Positions 8,385 through 17,091 of a DNA stretch of 64,000 nucleotides are shown piece after piece. Under the pieces are notes generated by a model that saw only the letters and a program-made list of their open reading frames with translations, was not told the origin of the DNA and ran no database searches. This DNA is from Marixanthomonas sp002364245. Lineage in GTDB: Bacteria; Bacteroidota; Bacteroidia; Flavobacteriales; Flavobacteriaceae. The stretch lies in contig CAXAZF010000007.1 in assembly GCA_963973455.1 (NCBI GenBank), positions 62,001 through 126,000 of the forward strand, written 5' to 3'. How positions within the stretch are numbered: position 1 is the first letter of the stretch; every line of letters begins with the position of its first letter. The position numbers and the translations under genes are program-made.

Positions 8385-9929
8385 TTGAAAATATTCTCAG
8401 CCAAACAACTAAGCGAAGCCGATAAAGCAACTACCGAAAAACATAATATTACTTCATTAGATTTAATGGAGCACGCCGGAACACAAGTGTTTAAATGGCT
8501 GCATCAACGTTTGCAAAATGCCAAAGTACCTATTCATATTTTTTGTGGTATTGGTAATAACGGTGGTGATGGGTTAGTAGTTGGTAGATTGTTACTCGAA
8601 AAAGATTACAACGTACATATTTACATCGCCAATTTTACCGATAAACGTTCTAAGTGCTTTTTAAAAAACTACGATCGTATAAAGGAAGTTACCAACAACT
8701 GGCCAAAATTAATGACGTCGGAAAAGGATTTTCCTGAAATCAATAACCAGGACATCATCATTGATGCCCTTTTTGGTATTGGTCTTAACCGTCCCCCTGA
8801 AGGTTGGCTAAAACCATTGATACAGCACATTAATGCAAGCAAGGCATTTACCTTGGCAATCGACATACCCAGTGGATTATATGCCAATCAAGCCTTGGAA
8901 GATATTGACGCCGTTGTTAAGGCTAATCATACGCTAACCTTTCAAGCACCTAAATTATCGTTCTTTTTACCCGAGACAGGCAAGTTTGTTCCATTTTTTG
9001 ATATTATCGATATAGGATTAGACCCGGAATACCTTCATAAAACCGAATCTTTGGCACAATTAATAGGCAAACAACAAGCGCAGCAGTTTTACAAACCACG
9101 CCAAGCCTTCGATCATAAAGGAACCTACGGTCACTCGTTAATTATTGCAGGAAGCTATGGGAAAATAGGAGCTGCCGTATTGAGTGCAAAAGCAGCATTT
9201 AAAATCGGTGTGGGGTTAGTTACGGTGTTTGTTCCCGAATGTGGCTATGATATTATACAAATGGCTGTTCCCGAAGCAATGGCGATTACCGACAAAGAAG
9301 ACGATTTAATCACTGATATTGATTTCGATATAGAACCCTCAGCAATCGGAGTTGGGATGGGGATTGGAAAAAAAGCAAAAACTGTTTCTGCCTTAGAAAA
9401 GCTCTTCAAAAATGCTAAAGCACCAATGGTAATTGATGCAGATGCATTGAATTGTATTTCAGAAAACAAAAATTTACTCAAAGTACTTCCCAAACATGCT
9501 ATTTTAACTCCGCATCCTGGTGAATTAAAGCGATTAATAGGGGAGTGGACAGACGATTATGACAAACTGGAAAAGGCGAAGACCTTTTCAAAAAAACACG
9601 AAGTTGTATTATTAATAAAAGGCGCACATACTGTCGTTATTTTTAATGAAAGCCTATACATCAACACCACTGGAAACCCGGGAATGGCAACGGCGGGAAG
9701 TGGTGATGCTCTAACTGGCGCTATTACTGGATTGCTGTCGCAAGGCTACGATCCATTATTAGCAGCTGTTTTTGGTGTGTATTTGCACGGAACAGCCGGA
9801 TCCATTGCTTCGCAAACAATGGGTTACGAAGCTGTGATGGCAACAGACATCATAGAAAATATAGGAAATGCTTATATGAGTTTATTTGAGCAACCAGAAC
9901 AATCTGAAAAAGGAGAGCCAAAAAAATAA
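8385..9929 (+). CDS. nnr: Bifunctional NAD(P)HX epimerase / ADP-dependent NAD(P)HX dehydratase
   Basis: The 514-residue length fits the fused bacterial Nnr enzyme. Residues 1-215 are the YjeF_N epimerase domain, with GIGNNGGDGLVVGR binding the substrate. Residues 235-500 are the ribokinase-like dehydratase, with KGTYGHSLIIAGS, ILTPHPGE, and the GSGD catalytic motif (about 438-441). Together they repair damaged hydrated NADH and NADPH. The start is a TTG at 8385, since the frame closes 15 bases upstream and offers no ATG or GTG; it begins the conserved KIFSAKQLSEAD segment directly. It is divergent from gcvT and followed by rocD after 144 bases. Confidence 0.95.
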   Translation: MKIFSAKQLSEADKATTEKHNITSLDLMEHAGTQVFKWLHQRLQNAKVPIHIFCGIGNNGGDGLVVGRLLLEKDYNVHIYIANFTDKRSKCFLKNYDRIKEVTNNWPKLMTSEKDFPEINNQDIIIDALFGIGLNRPPEGWLKPLIQHINASKAFTLAIDIPSGLYANQALEDIDAVVKANHTLTFQAPKLSFFLPETGKFVPFFDIIDIGLDPEYLHKTESLAQLIGKQQAQQFYKPRQAFDHKGTYGHSLIIAGSYGKIGAAVLSAKAAFKIGVGLVTVFVPECGYDIIQMAVPEAMAITDKEDDLITDIDFDIEPSAIGVGMGIGKKAKTVSALEKLFKNAKAPMVIDADALNCISENKNLLKVLPKHAILTPHPGELKRLIGEWTDDYDKLEKAKTFSKKHEVVLLIKGAHTVVIFNESLYINTTGNPGMATAGSGDALTGAITGLLSQGYDPLLAAVFGVYLHGTAGSIASQTMGYEAVMATDIIENIGNAYMSLFEQPEQSEKGEPKK

Positions 9930-10073
9930 TACCTATAGCCCTATATTTATAACTTTTTTATAACAACTCCAAACTTCAAAAAACATAGAATATTTAGTAA
10001 CTTGCGATTTTATGGATGATTTCTCTCCGGAAAGCAGGAATTAATGCAGTTTCACGATAAATATTAAAAGAAA

Positions 10074-11318
10074 ATGGCAGTTTTAGAAAAAAAAGCTACG
10101 CAAGACGCGATTGATTTAGAAAATAAATATGGAGCTCACAACTATCATCCATTACCAGTGGTGTTGAGCAAAGGGGAAGGGGTCTATGTTTGGGATGTAG
10201 AAGGAAAAAAGTACTACGATTTCCTTTCTGCTTACAGTGCTGTAAATCAAGGGCATTGTCACCCAAAAATTGTTGGGGCGATGGATGCACAGGCCAAGAC
10301 TTTAACGCTTACATCCCGTGCTTTTTATAATGATATGTTAGGGAAGTATGAAAAGTATGCTTCAGAATATTTCAACTTTGATAAGTTGTTGCCTATGAAC
10401 ACTGGAGCCGAAGCGGTAGAGACGGCTTTAAAAATCTGTAGAAAATGGGCTTATGAAAAGAAAGGAATTTCAGAAAATGAAGCTGAAATTATCGTTTGCA
10501 CCAATAATTTCCATGGAAGAACAACTACCATTATTTCTTTCTCAAACGATGAAGTAGCCCGTAATCACTTTGGTCCTTATACTCAAGGATTTACCAAAAT
10601 TGAGTACGATAACTTAGATGCTTTAAAAAAAGCAATTGAAAACAATAAAAATGTAGCTGGCTTTTTAGTAGAACCTATTCAAGGTGAAGCAGGAGTTTAT
10701 GTTCCTTCTGAAGGCTATTTAAGAGAAGCAAAAGCATTATGCGAAGCCAATAACGTTTTGTTTATAGCCGATGAAGTACAAACAGGTATTGCTCGTACAG
10801 GAAAACTATTAGCGGTAGATCACGAAAATGTAAAGCCAGATATTTTAATTTTAGGAAAAGCCCTAAGTGGTGGCGCGTATCCTGTTTCTGCTGTATTGGC
10901 AGATGATGAAGTTATGAATGTAATCCGTCCTGGTAACCACGGCTCTACATTTGGTGGTAATCCAGTTGCAGCAGCAGTTGCGATGGCAGCTTTAGATGTG
11001 ATTAAAGATGAAAACTTAGCTGAAAACGCTGAAAAACTGGGTCAATTATTCCGAAGTGAATTAAACAAGTATATTGAAAACAGTTCCATTGTTAAGTTGG
11101 TACGTGGTAAAGGATTGCTGAACGCTATTGTGATTAACGATAGTGAAGAGAGTGATACCGCTTGGAATATTTGCTTAAAATTACGTGATAATGGCTTATT
11201 AGCGAAACCCACCCACGGTAACATCATCCGTTTTGCACCACCATTGGTAATGAATGAAGAGCAATTATTAGATTGTGTTTCAATAATCACCAAAACATTA
11301 AAAGAGTTTGAGAAATAA
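10074..11318 (+). CDS. rocD: Ornithine aminotransferase
   Basis: A 414-residue class III PLP aminotransferase with the hallmarks of ornithine-oxo-acid transaminase: YGAHNYHPLPVVL at the N-terminus, NTGAEAVETALK, the FHGRT block, DEVQTGIARTG, and the PLP lysine K262 in GKALSGGAYP. It converts ornithine and 2-oxoglutarate to glutamate semialdehyde and glutamate, linking arginine breakdown to proline and glutamate. The N-terminal match and length separate it from acetylornithine and GABA aminotransferases. It is monocistronic and ends at a clear hairpin terminator. Confidence 0.95.
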   Translation: MAVLEKKATQDAIDLENKYGAHNYHPLPVVLSKGEGVYVWDVEGKKYYDFLSAYSAVNQGHCHPKIVGAMDAQAKTLTLTSRAFYNDMLGKYEKYASEYFNFDKLLPMNTGAEAVETALKICRKWAYEKKGISENEAEIIVCTNNFHGRTTTIISFSNDEVARNHFGPYTQGFTKIEYDNLDALKKAIENNKNVAGFLVEPIQGEAGVYVPSEGYLREAKALCEANNVLFIADEVQTGIARTGKLLAVDHENVKPDILILGKALSGGAYPVSAVLADDEVMNVIRPGNHGSTFGGNPVAAAVAMAALDVIKDENLAENAEKLGQLFRSELNKYIENSSIVKLVRGKGLLNAIVINDSEESDTAWNICLKLRDNGLLAKPTHGNIIRFAPPLVMNEEQLLDCVSIITKTLKEFEK

Positions 11319-11342
11319 CACATAGTATATTTTTATATATTT

Positions 11343-11374
11343 AAGAGGGCTACTGAAAAGTAGCTCTCTTTTTT
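11343..11374 (+). terminator. Intrinsic terminator after rocD
   Basis: A 12-bp stem (11343-11354 with 11359-11370, one G-U pair) closes a GAAA tetraloop and is followed by a T-run. Confidence 0.85.
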
Positions 11375-11491
11375 GTTATTTATCGAATAAAAAATAACTT
11401 ATAACGAGTATTTATAGAAATTTTCATAAGACATTTCAAAATCCTATATATTTCGTGTTTAAACCAAATAAACAATTTAAAATAAACCGAA

Positions 11492-12538
11492 ATGAAACGA
11501 ATTTTGCTATTAATGGCTATTACAGCCCTTCTTTTTTCATGTTCAAAAAATGAAGAAACACTTACTGAAACACAAGAACCAATAGATTTAACCTTAATGG
11601 TAAACCCATCTATCGATAAGCCAGAAAGTATATATGATACAAAACCATTTGGGATGTATCATGGCGTAGTAATTAGTAAGCAAGCTGATTTCCATGGGAA
11701 GATATGGATAAGTCTATACAATAATAATAAGTCTAGTGCATTGGTAAGTGATAACACTAATGAAATTTATTTTTATTTAGACAAACAAGATTCTAATGGT
11801 AATTCAAAAATTTTTCATTTTAAAGGAAAAAGCAGTTCTTTTGATTTGAACCTTACTGACTATAAAAATCCTATAGTTGAAAATGTAACTATAAAAAATG
11901 AAATAGGTTTGGTTAATATTGTTAAAGATCGCAGTGACCAGAGAGCTATGGCAATATTAGGTGTTTATGAAGATGATGCAGACCCTGCTTTTAATGGAAC
12001 TTGGGATGTTATAAGTTCTGGTATATCTCATGCAGAGTTAGGGTTTGGCTTTTACTTTCAAAAGGTTGTTATAACAAACCCAAATGGAACTACTATGCAA
12101 GAGGATACTACTTTTGAAAACTTTGATTACCCTTGTTATGGGGCGACTGCAATACAACCTGAGTTTGAAAATGACCCAAACGGAACAGGTTATGTAGATA
12201 TAGTTGCACAAAATCAGCAAAGTCCTTGGGGAGACGATATTGCATACTATGATATAGGTTTTAGTAATTATCTTTCCGATAATAACAGTGACCCGAGTTA
12301 TGAAAGTGGTTTTTTAGGTTTTGAACAATTACCAGATTACCCTTTTGATTGTTATATTTTTCTTGACCATGGATATTGGGCATGGAAAACTAGGACAGGA
12401 ACTATTACTTTTGATACTTCAGCTTTGATTACGTCTACATTGTCTCTTAATCAAGCTCCCAAAAAAGCGATAGAAGCACGTTCTATAAGCTTAAACGGTT
12501 TTAATAAATATATTTATCAATTAAAAAAGACAAGGTAG
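11492..12538 (+). CDS. Lipoprotein of unknown function
   Basis: A type II signal peptide is clear: MKRILLLMAITALLFSC with the lipid-accepting cysteine at residue 17, followed by SKNEE. The 348-residue product has no motif I can assign to a family. It contains many aromatic and aspartate/asparagine residues and reads like a beta-rich secreted domain: a middle segment with a possible ligand-binding fold (NGTWDVISSGISHAE) and a C-terminal segment with DGY/DHGYWAWKTRTGTITFD. It stands alone between the rocD terminator and its own terminator. It may be a lineage-specific surface protein. Confidence 0.75.
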   Translation: MKRILLLMAITALLFSCSKNEETLTETQEPIDLTLMVNPSIDKPESIYDTKPFGMYHGVVISKQADFHGKIWISLYNNNKSSALVSDNTNEIYFYLDKQDSNGNSKIFHFKGKSSSFDLNLTDYKNPIVENVTIKNEIGLVNIVKDRSDQRAMAILGVYEDDADPAFNGTWDVISSGISHAELGFGFYFQKVVITNPNGTTMQEDTTFENFDYPCYGATAIQPEFENDPNGTGYVDIVAQNQQSPWGDDIAYYDIGFSNYLSDNNSDPSYESGFLGFEQLPDYPFDCYIFLDHGYWAWKTRTGTITFDTSALITSTLSLNQAPKKAIEARSISLNGFNKYIYQLKKTR

Positions 12539-12565
12539 TTTTTTTATAAATATATTTTTAATTAT

Positions 12566-12593
12566 AAAAGCGGCTATTTAGCCGCTTTTTTTT
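12566..12593 (+). terminator. Intrinsic terminator after the 11.5 kb lipoprotein
   Basis: AAAAGCGGCT/AGCCGCTTTT inverted repeat with a 4-base loop, followed by a run of eight T residues. It also separates the convergent minus-strand operon. Confidence 0.85.
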
Positions 12594-12614
12594 ATGAAAG
12601 TATCTTAAATAAGA

Positions 12615-12938
12615 TTACATTCCGTACTCACGCATCATTTCTTCTTGCATTTCTTGTATGCCATCCATACCAATGGTTGCATAGAAATAAATGTTTATTA
12701 ACAAGTAAATGGCACTAAGTACAATACCAATAATTGCAAGTATTTTTCCAGTCTTTACATTTTGATATCCTGAATATATTTCTGGGTTCTCTAAATATAA
12801 AGCAGTTGCTTTTTTAGCCATTACAATAGCAATGATACCAAATATAAGCCCTAATACTCCATAGCAACAGCAAGTTACTATCGATAGGATACCAAAAACC
12901 AAAATGAGGGTTGAATTAGGTAATTTTTGTTTTTCCAT
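12615..12938 (-). CDS. Small membrane protein with CCC motif
   Basis: A 107-residue protein with three hydrophobic segments. The first carries a TCCCYG cysteine cluster (about residues 22-25) followed by GLIFGIIAIVMAKKA, the pattern of the Bacteroidota 'CCC motif membrane protein' and related DUF4190-like proteins. The C-terminus is methionine and acidic rich (MQEEMMREYGM). The function is unknown. It lies downstream of a DUF2752 gene on the same strand, a frequent neighbour pair in this phylum as I recall, and presumably belongs to the same transcript as the T9SS cargo gene. Confidence 0.8.
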   Translation of the reverse strand: MEKQKLPNSTLILVFGILSIVTCCCYGVLGLIFGIIAIVMAKKATALYLENPEIYSGYQNVKTGKILAIIGIVLSAIYLLINIYFYATIGMDGIQEMQEEMMREYGM

Positions 12939-13013
12939 GAGTGTTATTTTAGTTGGTTACTAACTTTAAAAATAACGTAAATAATTGAAAAACGGAGAGT
13001 TTGATTAAATACT

Positions 13014-13313
13014 TTAAAAATAAGGGCTCATTTTTATAAGATAGCTCACTAAAATGATTACTACATTTAGCAACAGCAGGCCGACTTTAATTTGAAAATC
13101 GTACTTAAATTTTACAAAAAGATTAAAAATAACAAAAAGCAGTAGCAAAATAATGGAGTAGATAGCTGGGTACATATGGAATGCTGCCGCAAACTCACCC
13201 CTAAAAAATAAGACTGTGGCACGTTGTGTACCACAGCCTAAACATTCTACACCAAAAAGCTGTTTGCTGGTGCATTGCAACATATAGTCTTCAATGCCGC
13301 CTTCCAATGCCAT
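13014..13313 (-). CDS. DUF2752 family membrane protein
   Basis: The 99-residue protein contains the DUF2752 signature CLGCGTQRA (about residues 24-32), which follows a short loop with another cysteine. Two transmembrane helices follow, around residues 45-65 and 73-93. The conserved CxGCGxxR motif suggests a metal or redox role, but none has been shown that I know of. It starts 5 bases after the stop of the T9SS-secreted protein gene, so it is translated from the same message. The start ATG at 13313 is preferred, though an internal ATG (MLQC) would also keep the motif. Confidence 0.85.
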   Translation of the reverse strand: MALEGGIEDYMLQCTSKQLFGVECLGCGTQRATVLFFRGEFAAAFHMYPAIYSIILLLLFVIFNLFVKFKYDFQIKVGLLLLNVVIILVSYLIKMSPYF

Positions 13314-13318
13314 TTGGG

Positions 13319-15241
13319 TTATTGCCTGTTATAAACCGAAGTTTTATAGCTAATATCTATATTATCGGTTGTTTTTAATTTAACAATGTAAACACCATCA
13401 CTTAGGTTTGAGGTAGGGAACGAGAAATGTTTCTCGGTACCAATGTTCTTTTGCTCATAAACCAATTTCCCGGTCATATCAAAAACGAGAGCTTGCTCAA
13501 TATCATAGCCTTCTGGGTTGGTAACCTCAAGAATACCCAAATTGTTGTTTTGGAAAAAATCTATGTTTTCTTGTGCTCTCCCTTGTTCTTCTTTTACATA
13601 CTCGTTAAATTCTTTGTTCCCTTTAAAAGTTACAAAAAAGCGATCATCATACGTTCCAGCATCTAAATTATAGGTTGCAGACTTACCATTGGTAATTTCT
13701 TGATACGTATTTTCTACACTATCAAAAATATACGCTTTTTTACTATGCATTTTTACTTCATCTACGGTCTGTATAAGAAATTTAGTTTGTTGGTTCAATT
13801 TAAAACCAATTGGAACCATAGCTTGAGCATCGTAATTTAAAAAATTAATTACATAAGGCTCTCTATTGTCATCATCACCTACTAGGAAATAAGCCTCTCC
13901 ATTTGCAGCATCCATAGGGCTTTTACCATCCCAGCCAAGATCGAAATCAAGAGAAGTACTGTCATCAAAGCCCAATACCAATTGGCGCCCATACTTTTCC
14001 TCCATAACTACATCGATACGTAAGTGGGGAGCACGTGGATCTACCTCAGCAACCACAGATTCGCTTGAATCGTCAGAGTTAGTGTCTTGTCCTCCGTTCA
14101 TAGCAACGTTACCGTTTTTGTCTGGTCTATGAAACTCTTCAGTCTGCCCAACAGTCCTATACACCCGTTGGCTATTATTAAATTCTATGTCTCCTGGTGA
14201 ACCATCGGTTACGATGATAAACCCTTGGCCAATGGGGGTGAATTGTTGATCATCGTAAGGAAGACCAAAATCACCAGTACCACTACCCGAACCACTGGCA
14301 TAGTAATCTGTAAAAGTAGCGGGGGTGTAAACTCCAGAAGGAGGACCTGGAACAAAAACACCATACCCACCAGATTTATCACTGTAAAAATGACTGAATT
14401 CACTATCTTTTGGTTCATCCCAAAAACGAAACGATGCGATACCTGTATTGCCGCCAGTACCATCATTATCCTCGGCTAGTGCTTGTAAATCCAATACAGA
14501 AGGATAGGGGTTTCCAGATAAAACAATTTCATCTCCAGCGGTCATATTAATAGAAATCTCCCCATTTTTAGGTCGTCCTCTAAGATCGTAAGTTACGTCT
14601 GGCATCCCATCTTCTGAATCACCGGTATTTCCTATTATAGGATTTGGACTAATTCCTTTCATAATAAACCCATAACCCGGGTTTGAAGTACCTGTTCCGT
14701 TTAAACGCACCCAAACACCTTCGTCATCTCTATCTGGGCTTGGTCTTAGTTCATATATCCATCGAGTGGAAATTGTTAAATCTGGGTTTAAAAAACCATT
14801 TCTTCCAGTCGTAGTATTAGTTACTGTTGCCGCTGTATCTGTATCTCCACATCCATCGCAATCGTAGACAACAAAAACATTACTGTTTGTGTTTCCTGGA
14901 GTTCCTGAAACTCCTTCTGCAACAGGCATGCCCCAATAATTATAATGGAAAGCAGAAGTTTCTGCAATTGTTTGATAAACAGACAACATACCATCGCCTT
15001 TATTTTGAGCAGCATCATCGCCTTGTATTAATTGCCCGTTATTACGAAGGTAAATACTGGCTTCTGTAGGACCAGCTACATTTTTTTCAAGGTTAACATC
15101 ATTTTCAACATATAGTTCAACATTATTTACATAGACGTAAGAATCTGTACCAGAACTAGGGTTCGGCCTAACAAATAAATCGGACTGTGCTGTTGCAGCA
15201 ACACTGCTTAATACTATCAATGAGAGTAGTAGGTGTTTCAT
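13319..15241 (-). CDS. Large secreted protein with T9SS sorting domain
   Basis: Residues 1-18 form a signal peptide ending in ATAQ. The mature protein (about 620 residues) is rich in Gly, Asp and Asn, with repeated beta-type segments, and shows the common Bacteroidota N-terminal theme of a text-like YVYVNNVELYVENDVNL stretch. The last 75 residues match the T9SS type A sorting domain: NNNLGILEVTNPEGYDIEQALVFDMTGK... and SNLSDGVYIVKLKT. It should be exported across the inner membrane by Sec and across the outer membrane by the type IX system, whose PorQ subunit is encoded at 39.3 kb. The specific role is unknown. It is the first gene of a three-gene run with DUF2752 and CCC-motif membrane proteins. 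Confidence 0.88.
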   Translation of the reverse strand: MKHLLLSLIVLSSVAATAQSDLFVRPNPSSGTDSYVYVNNVELYVENDVNLEKNVAGPTEASIYLRNNGQLIQGDDAAQNKGDGMLSVYQTIAETSAFHYNYWGMPVAEGVSGTPGNTNSNVFVVYDCDGCGDTDTAATVTNTTTGRNGFLNPDLTISTRWIYELRPSPDRDDEGVWVRLNGTGTSNPGYGFIMKGISPNPIIGNTGDSEDGMPDVTYDLRGRPKNGEISINMTAGDEIVLSGNPYPSVLDLQALAEDNDGTGGNTGIASFRFWDEPKDSEFSHFYSDKSGGYGVFVPGPPSGVYTPATFTDYYASGSGSGTGDFGLPYDDQQFTPIGQGFIIVTDGSPGDIEFNNSQRVYRTVGQTEEFHRPDKNGNVAMNGGQDTNSDDSSESVVAEVDPRAPHLRIDVVMEEKYGRQLVLGFDDSTSLDFDLGWDGKSPMDAANGEAYFLVGDDDNREPYVINFLNYDAQAMVPIGFKLNQQTKFLIQTVDEVKMHSKKAYIFDSVENTYQEITNGKSATYNLDAGTYDDRFFVTFKGNKEFNEYVKEEQGRAQENIDFFQNNNLGILEVTNPEGYDIEQALVFDMTGKLVYEQKNIGTEKHFSFPTSNLSDGVYIVKLKTTDNIDISYKTSVYNRQ

Positions 15242-15398
15242 AATTATTTGGTTTTACTAGCTATATAGATTTGGGTTTAATATAGCCAAAATTTTGCTAT
15301 AAAAATAAAATAATTTTTTTTAATATTGAGGTAATTGCTTTAAAAAACGTAATTTTTTCGTTTTTAAGAAGTTACCTATTTAATTTACGAATAAAGAA

Positions 15399-15406
15399 TA
15401 ACTTTG
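15399..15406 (+). promoter_or_regulatory. -7 element directly before the Smr gene
   Basis: TAACTTTG is an exact TAnnTTTG match ending only 7 bases before the ATG at 15414. The transcript would have a leader of about 4 bases. No good -33 TTG is present. Confidence 0.45.
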
Positions 15407-15413
15407 GTTTTAT

Positions 15414-15962
15414 ATGAAAAAAGGGGATAAGGTTTCGGTGGTAGACGATGCTATTTCAGGTGTAGTTACAGAGGTTGATAGCAATATGGTTACAGTGCTC
15501 ACCGAAGATGACTTTGAGATGCAGTTTTCTCAAAATGAACTGGTTGTTGTTACGGGCGCGATTTCAGAAACCGATATGATGCAACAGGATATCTCAGAAA
15601 TCCTTTCAGAAAAGAAAATAAAAAAACCAAAGCCTTCCAGAAAAGTAAAACCCAAGGAACGAAACCGCCCGCCCATGGTAGTCGATCTACACATTCATCA
15701 ATTAACGCAGCAATACAAACGAATGAACAACCACGAAATGCTGGTGTTACAGACCGATACCGCTAAACGTCAACTTGATTTTGCTATTGATAAAAAAATA
15801 CAGCGTATTGTTTTTATACACGGAGTGGGTGAGGGTGTGCTAAAAGCCGAATTGGAATACTTGTTTAGGCGGTATGATAATGTAAAGTACTATGAGGCAG
15901 ATTACAGGGAGTACGGCCGTGGCGCCACCGAAGTGTATATTTTTCAAAATAAAACACCTTGA
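15414..15962 (+). CDS. Smr-domain protein (DUF2027-like N-terminus)
   Basis: The N-terminal 55 residues form a small SH3-like beta domain (MKKGDKVSVVDDAISGVVTEV...) as in Bacteroidota DUF2027/Smr proteins. A basic linker with KKPKPSRKVKPKERNRPP follows. Residues 90-180 are the Smr domain, with VVDLHIHQL and FIHGVGEGVLKAEL, the HGxGxG loop linked to nuclease activity in MutS2-type Smr domains. It is a stand-alone Smr protein, not a MutS. It is probably a nucleic-acid processing enzyme, but no specific substrate can be inferred. The gene is monocistronic and divergent from the T9SS cargo gene. Confidence 0.88.
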   Translation: MKKGDKVSVVDDAISGVVTEVDSNMVTVLTEDDFEMQFSQNELVVVTGAISETDMMQQDISEILSEKKIKKPKPSRKVKPKERNRPPMVVDLHIHQLTQQYKRMNNHEMLVLQTDTAKRQLDFAIDKKIQRIVFIHGVGEGVLKAELEYLFRRYDNVKYYEADYREYGRGATEVYIFQNKTP

Positions 15963-16017
15963 TTTTTTAAAAGCTGCCTATTTTAACTGCTCACTGTCAA
16001 CTTTTTCAGCATAAAGA

Positions 16018-16908
16018 TTATTCCGGGGCCACAAAGTTTGGGGTCGGTGTAAATTCGCCGTTAAGTACACTTTCAATACTGCCTAAAGAGAGGGATTCCT
16101 GGGTTATCTGTTCTTCGCCATTGACCAATACTAGATTAGTTAGCCGTATTACCACATCGCTATCAAAGGTATAAGTGTGCTGGCGAAATAATTGTATATC
16201 GTATTGTACCGCAATCTCAGAATTTAAATAATCTGGACCTGCCTCTGGGTCGGTAATATCGTCCAAAGGATTTAGGTTAAGGTTCTTATCTTCATAAATA
16301 GTAAATATACCGTCGCCGTCATCATCGGTATCCAAATAATCGGGCGTGCCATCCCCATCGGTGTCCAACGGGTTTGTCAATGGGTCATTGTCCCCATCTT
16401 CATTTGCTGTGTCCAATTCGGCAGCAGTAGGAACGTTGTCCCCATCATCATCAAAATCGTAGCTATCGGGTATGCCGTCGCCATCGGTATCGCCGGTTTC
16501 ATTTTCCACGCCATCATTATCATCCAGAGCCGTGGTGGTGTTTAAACTTGCCGTTCCCGAAGCGCCTGTGTAATCAACAGCAACCGTTGGTGATGTTGGC
16601 GGGATGGTACTGCAAAAATAATCGCCTGTTACATCGCCATTAAACCTGCGGTAGTTTACAATATTTGCGCTACCGTCCAGTTTAAAGGTTTTGGTTTCGC
16701 TTTGCAGAAACAATTGGTCGTCCGTTGTAATTTTAAGAGAAATACTTTCTGAAACGGTATTGTTTATTTTATAAAAAACATATTGATTGTCATTGTTACA
16801 AAGGTTTAGGTCTGCATCTTCAAAATCGAAGGTGGTAACGATCACATCGCCATCATCACAGGACTGCAGGGTTGCAAATGCGAGGATAATAAACAAGAGA
16901 TTTTTCAT
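16018..16908 (-). CDS. Lipoprotein with thrombospondin type-3 calcium-binding repeats
   Basis: The ATG at 16908 gives a lipoprotein signal MKNLLFIILAFATLQSC, with cysteine at residue 17 and an acidic DDGD tether. An upstream in-frame extension to 17034 is hydrophobic noise. The middle of the protein holds several TSP3-like aspartate repeats (DTDGDGIPDSYDFDDDGD, DTDGDGTPDYLDTDDDGDG), which bind calcium and often separate domains in secreted Bacteroidota proteins. The flanking regions are not recognised. It is about 296 residues long. The upstream region to the divergent cysteine desulfurase is 183 bases. The role is probably structural or adhesive on the cell surface. Confidence 0.82.
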   Translation of the reverse strand: MKNLLFIILAFATLQSCDDGDVIVTTFDFEDADLNLCNNDNQYVFYKINNTVSESISLKITTDDQLFLQSETKTFKLDGSANIVNYRRFNGDVTGDYFCSTIPPTSPTVAVDYTGASGTASLNTTTALDDNDGVENETGDTDGDGIPDSYDFDDDGDNVPTAAELDTANEDGDNDPLTNPLDTDGDGTPDYLDTDDDGDGIFTIYEDKNLNLNPLDDITDPEAGPDYLNSEIAVQYDIQLFRQHTYTFDSDVVIRLTNLVLVNGEEQITQESLSLGSIESVLNGEFTPTPNFVAPE

Positions 16909-17091
16909 AAATAATACGAGAATGTTGTGTTTTTTACAAAGTAACATATTTCTTTGCACTTGAAACGTATTCAAGAACAATATTAATATGTATTTTTGAC
17001 AAAATAATTCTGAAAAAATCAATTTTGAACGCATTCAGCAAACCTATTGTAACAGGTTTTTCTACTGAAAAAAGACAATTTTACAAAGAAG

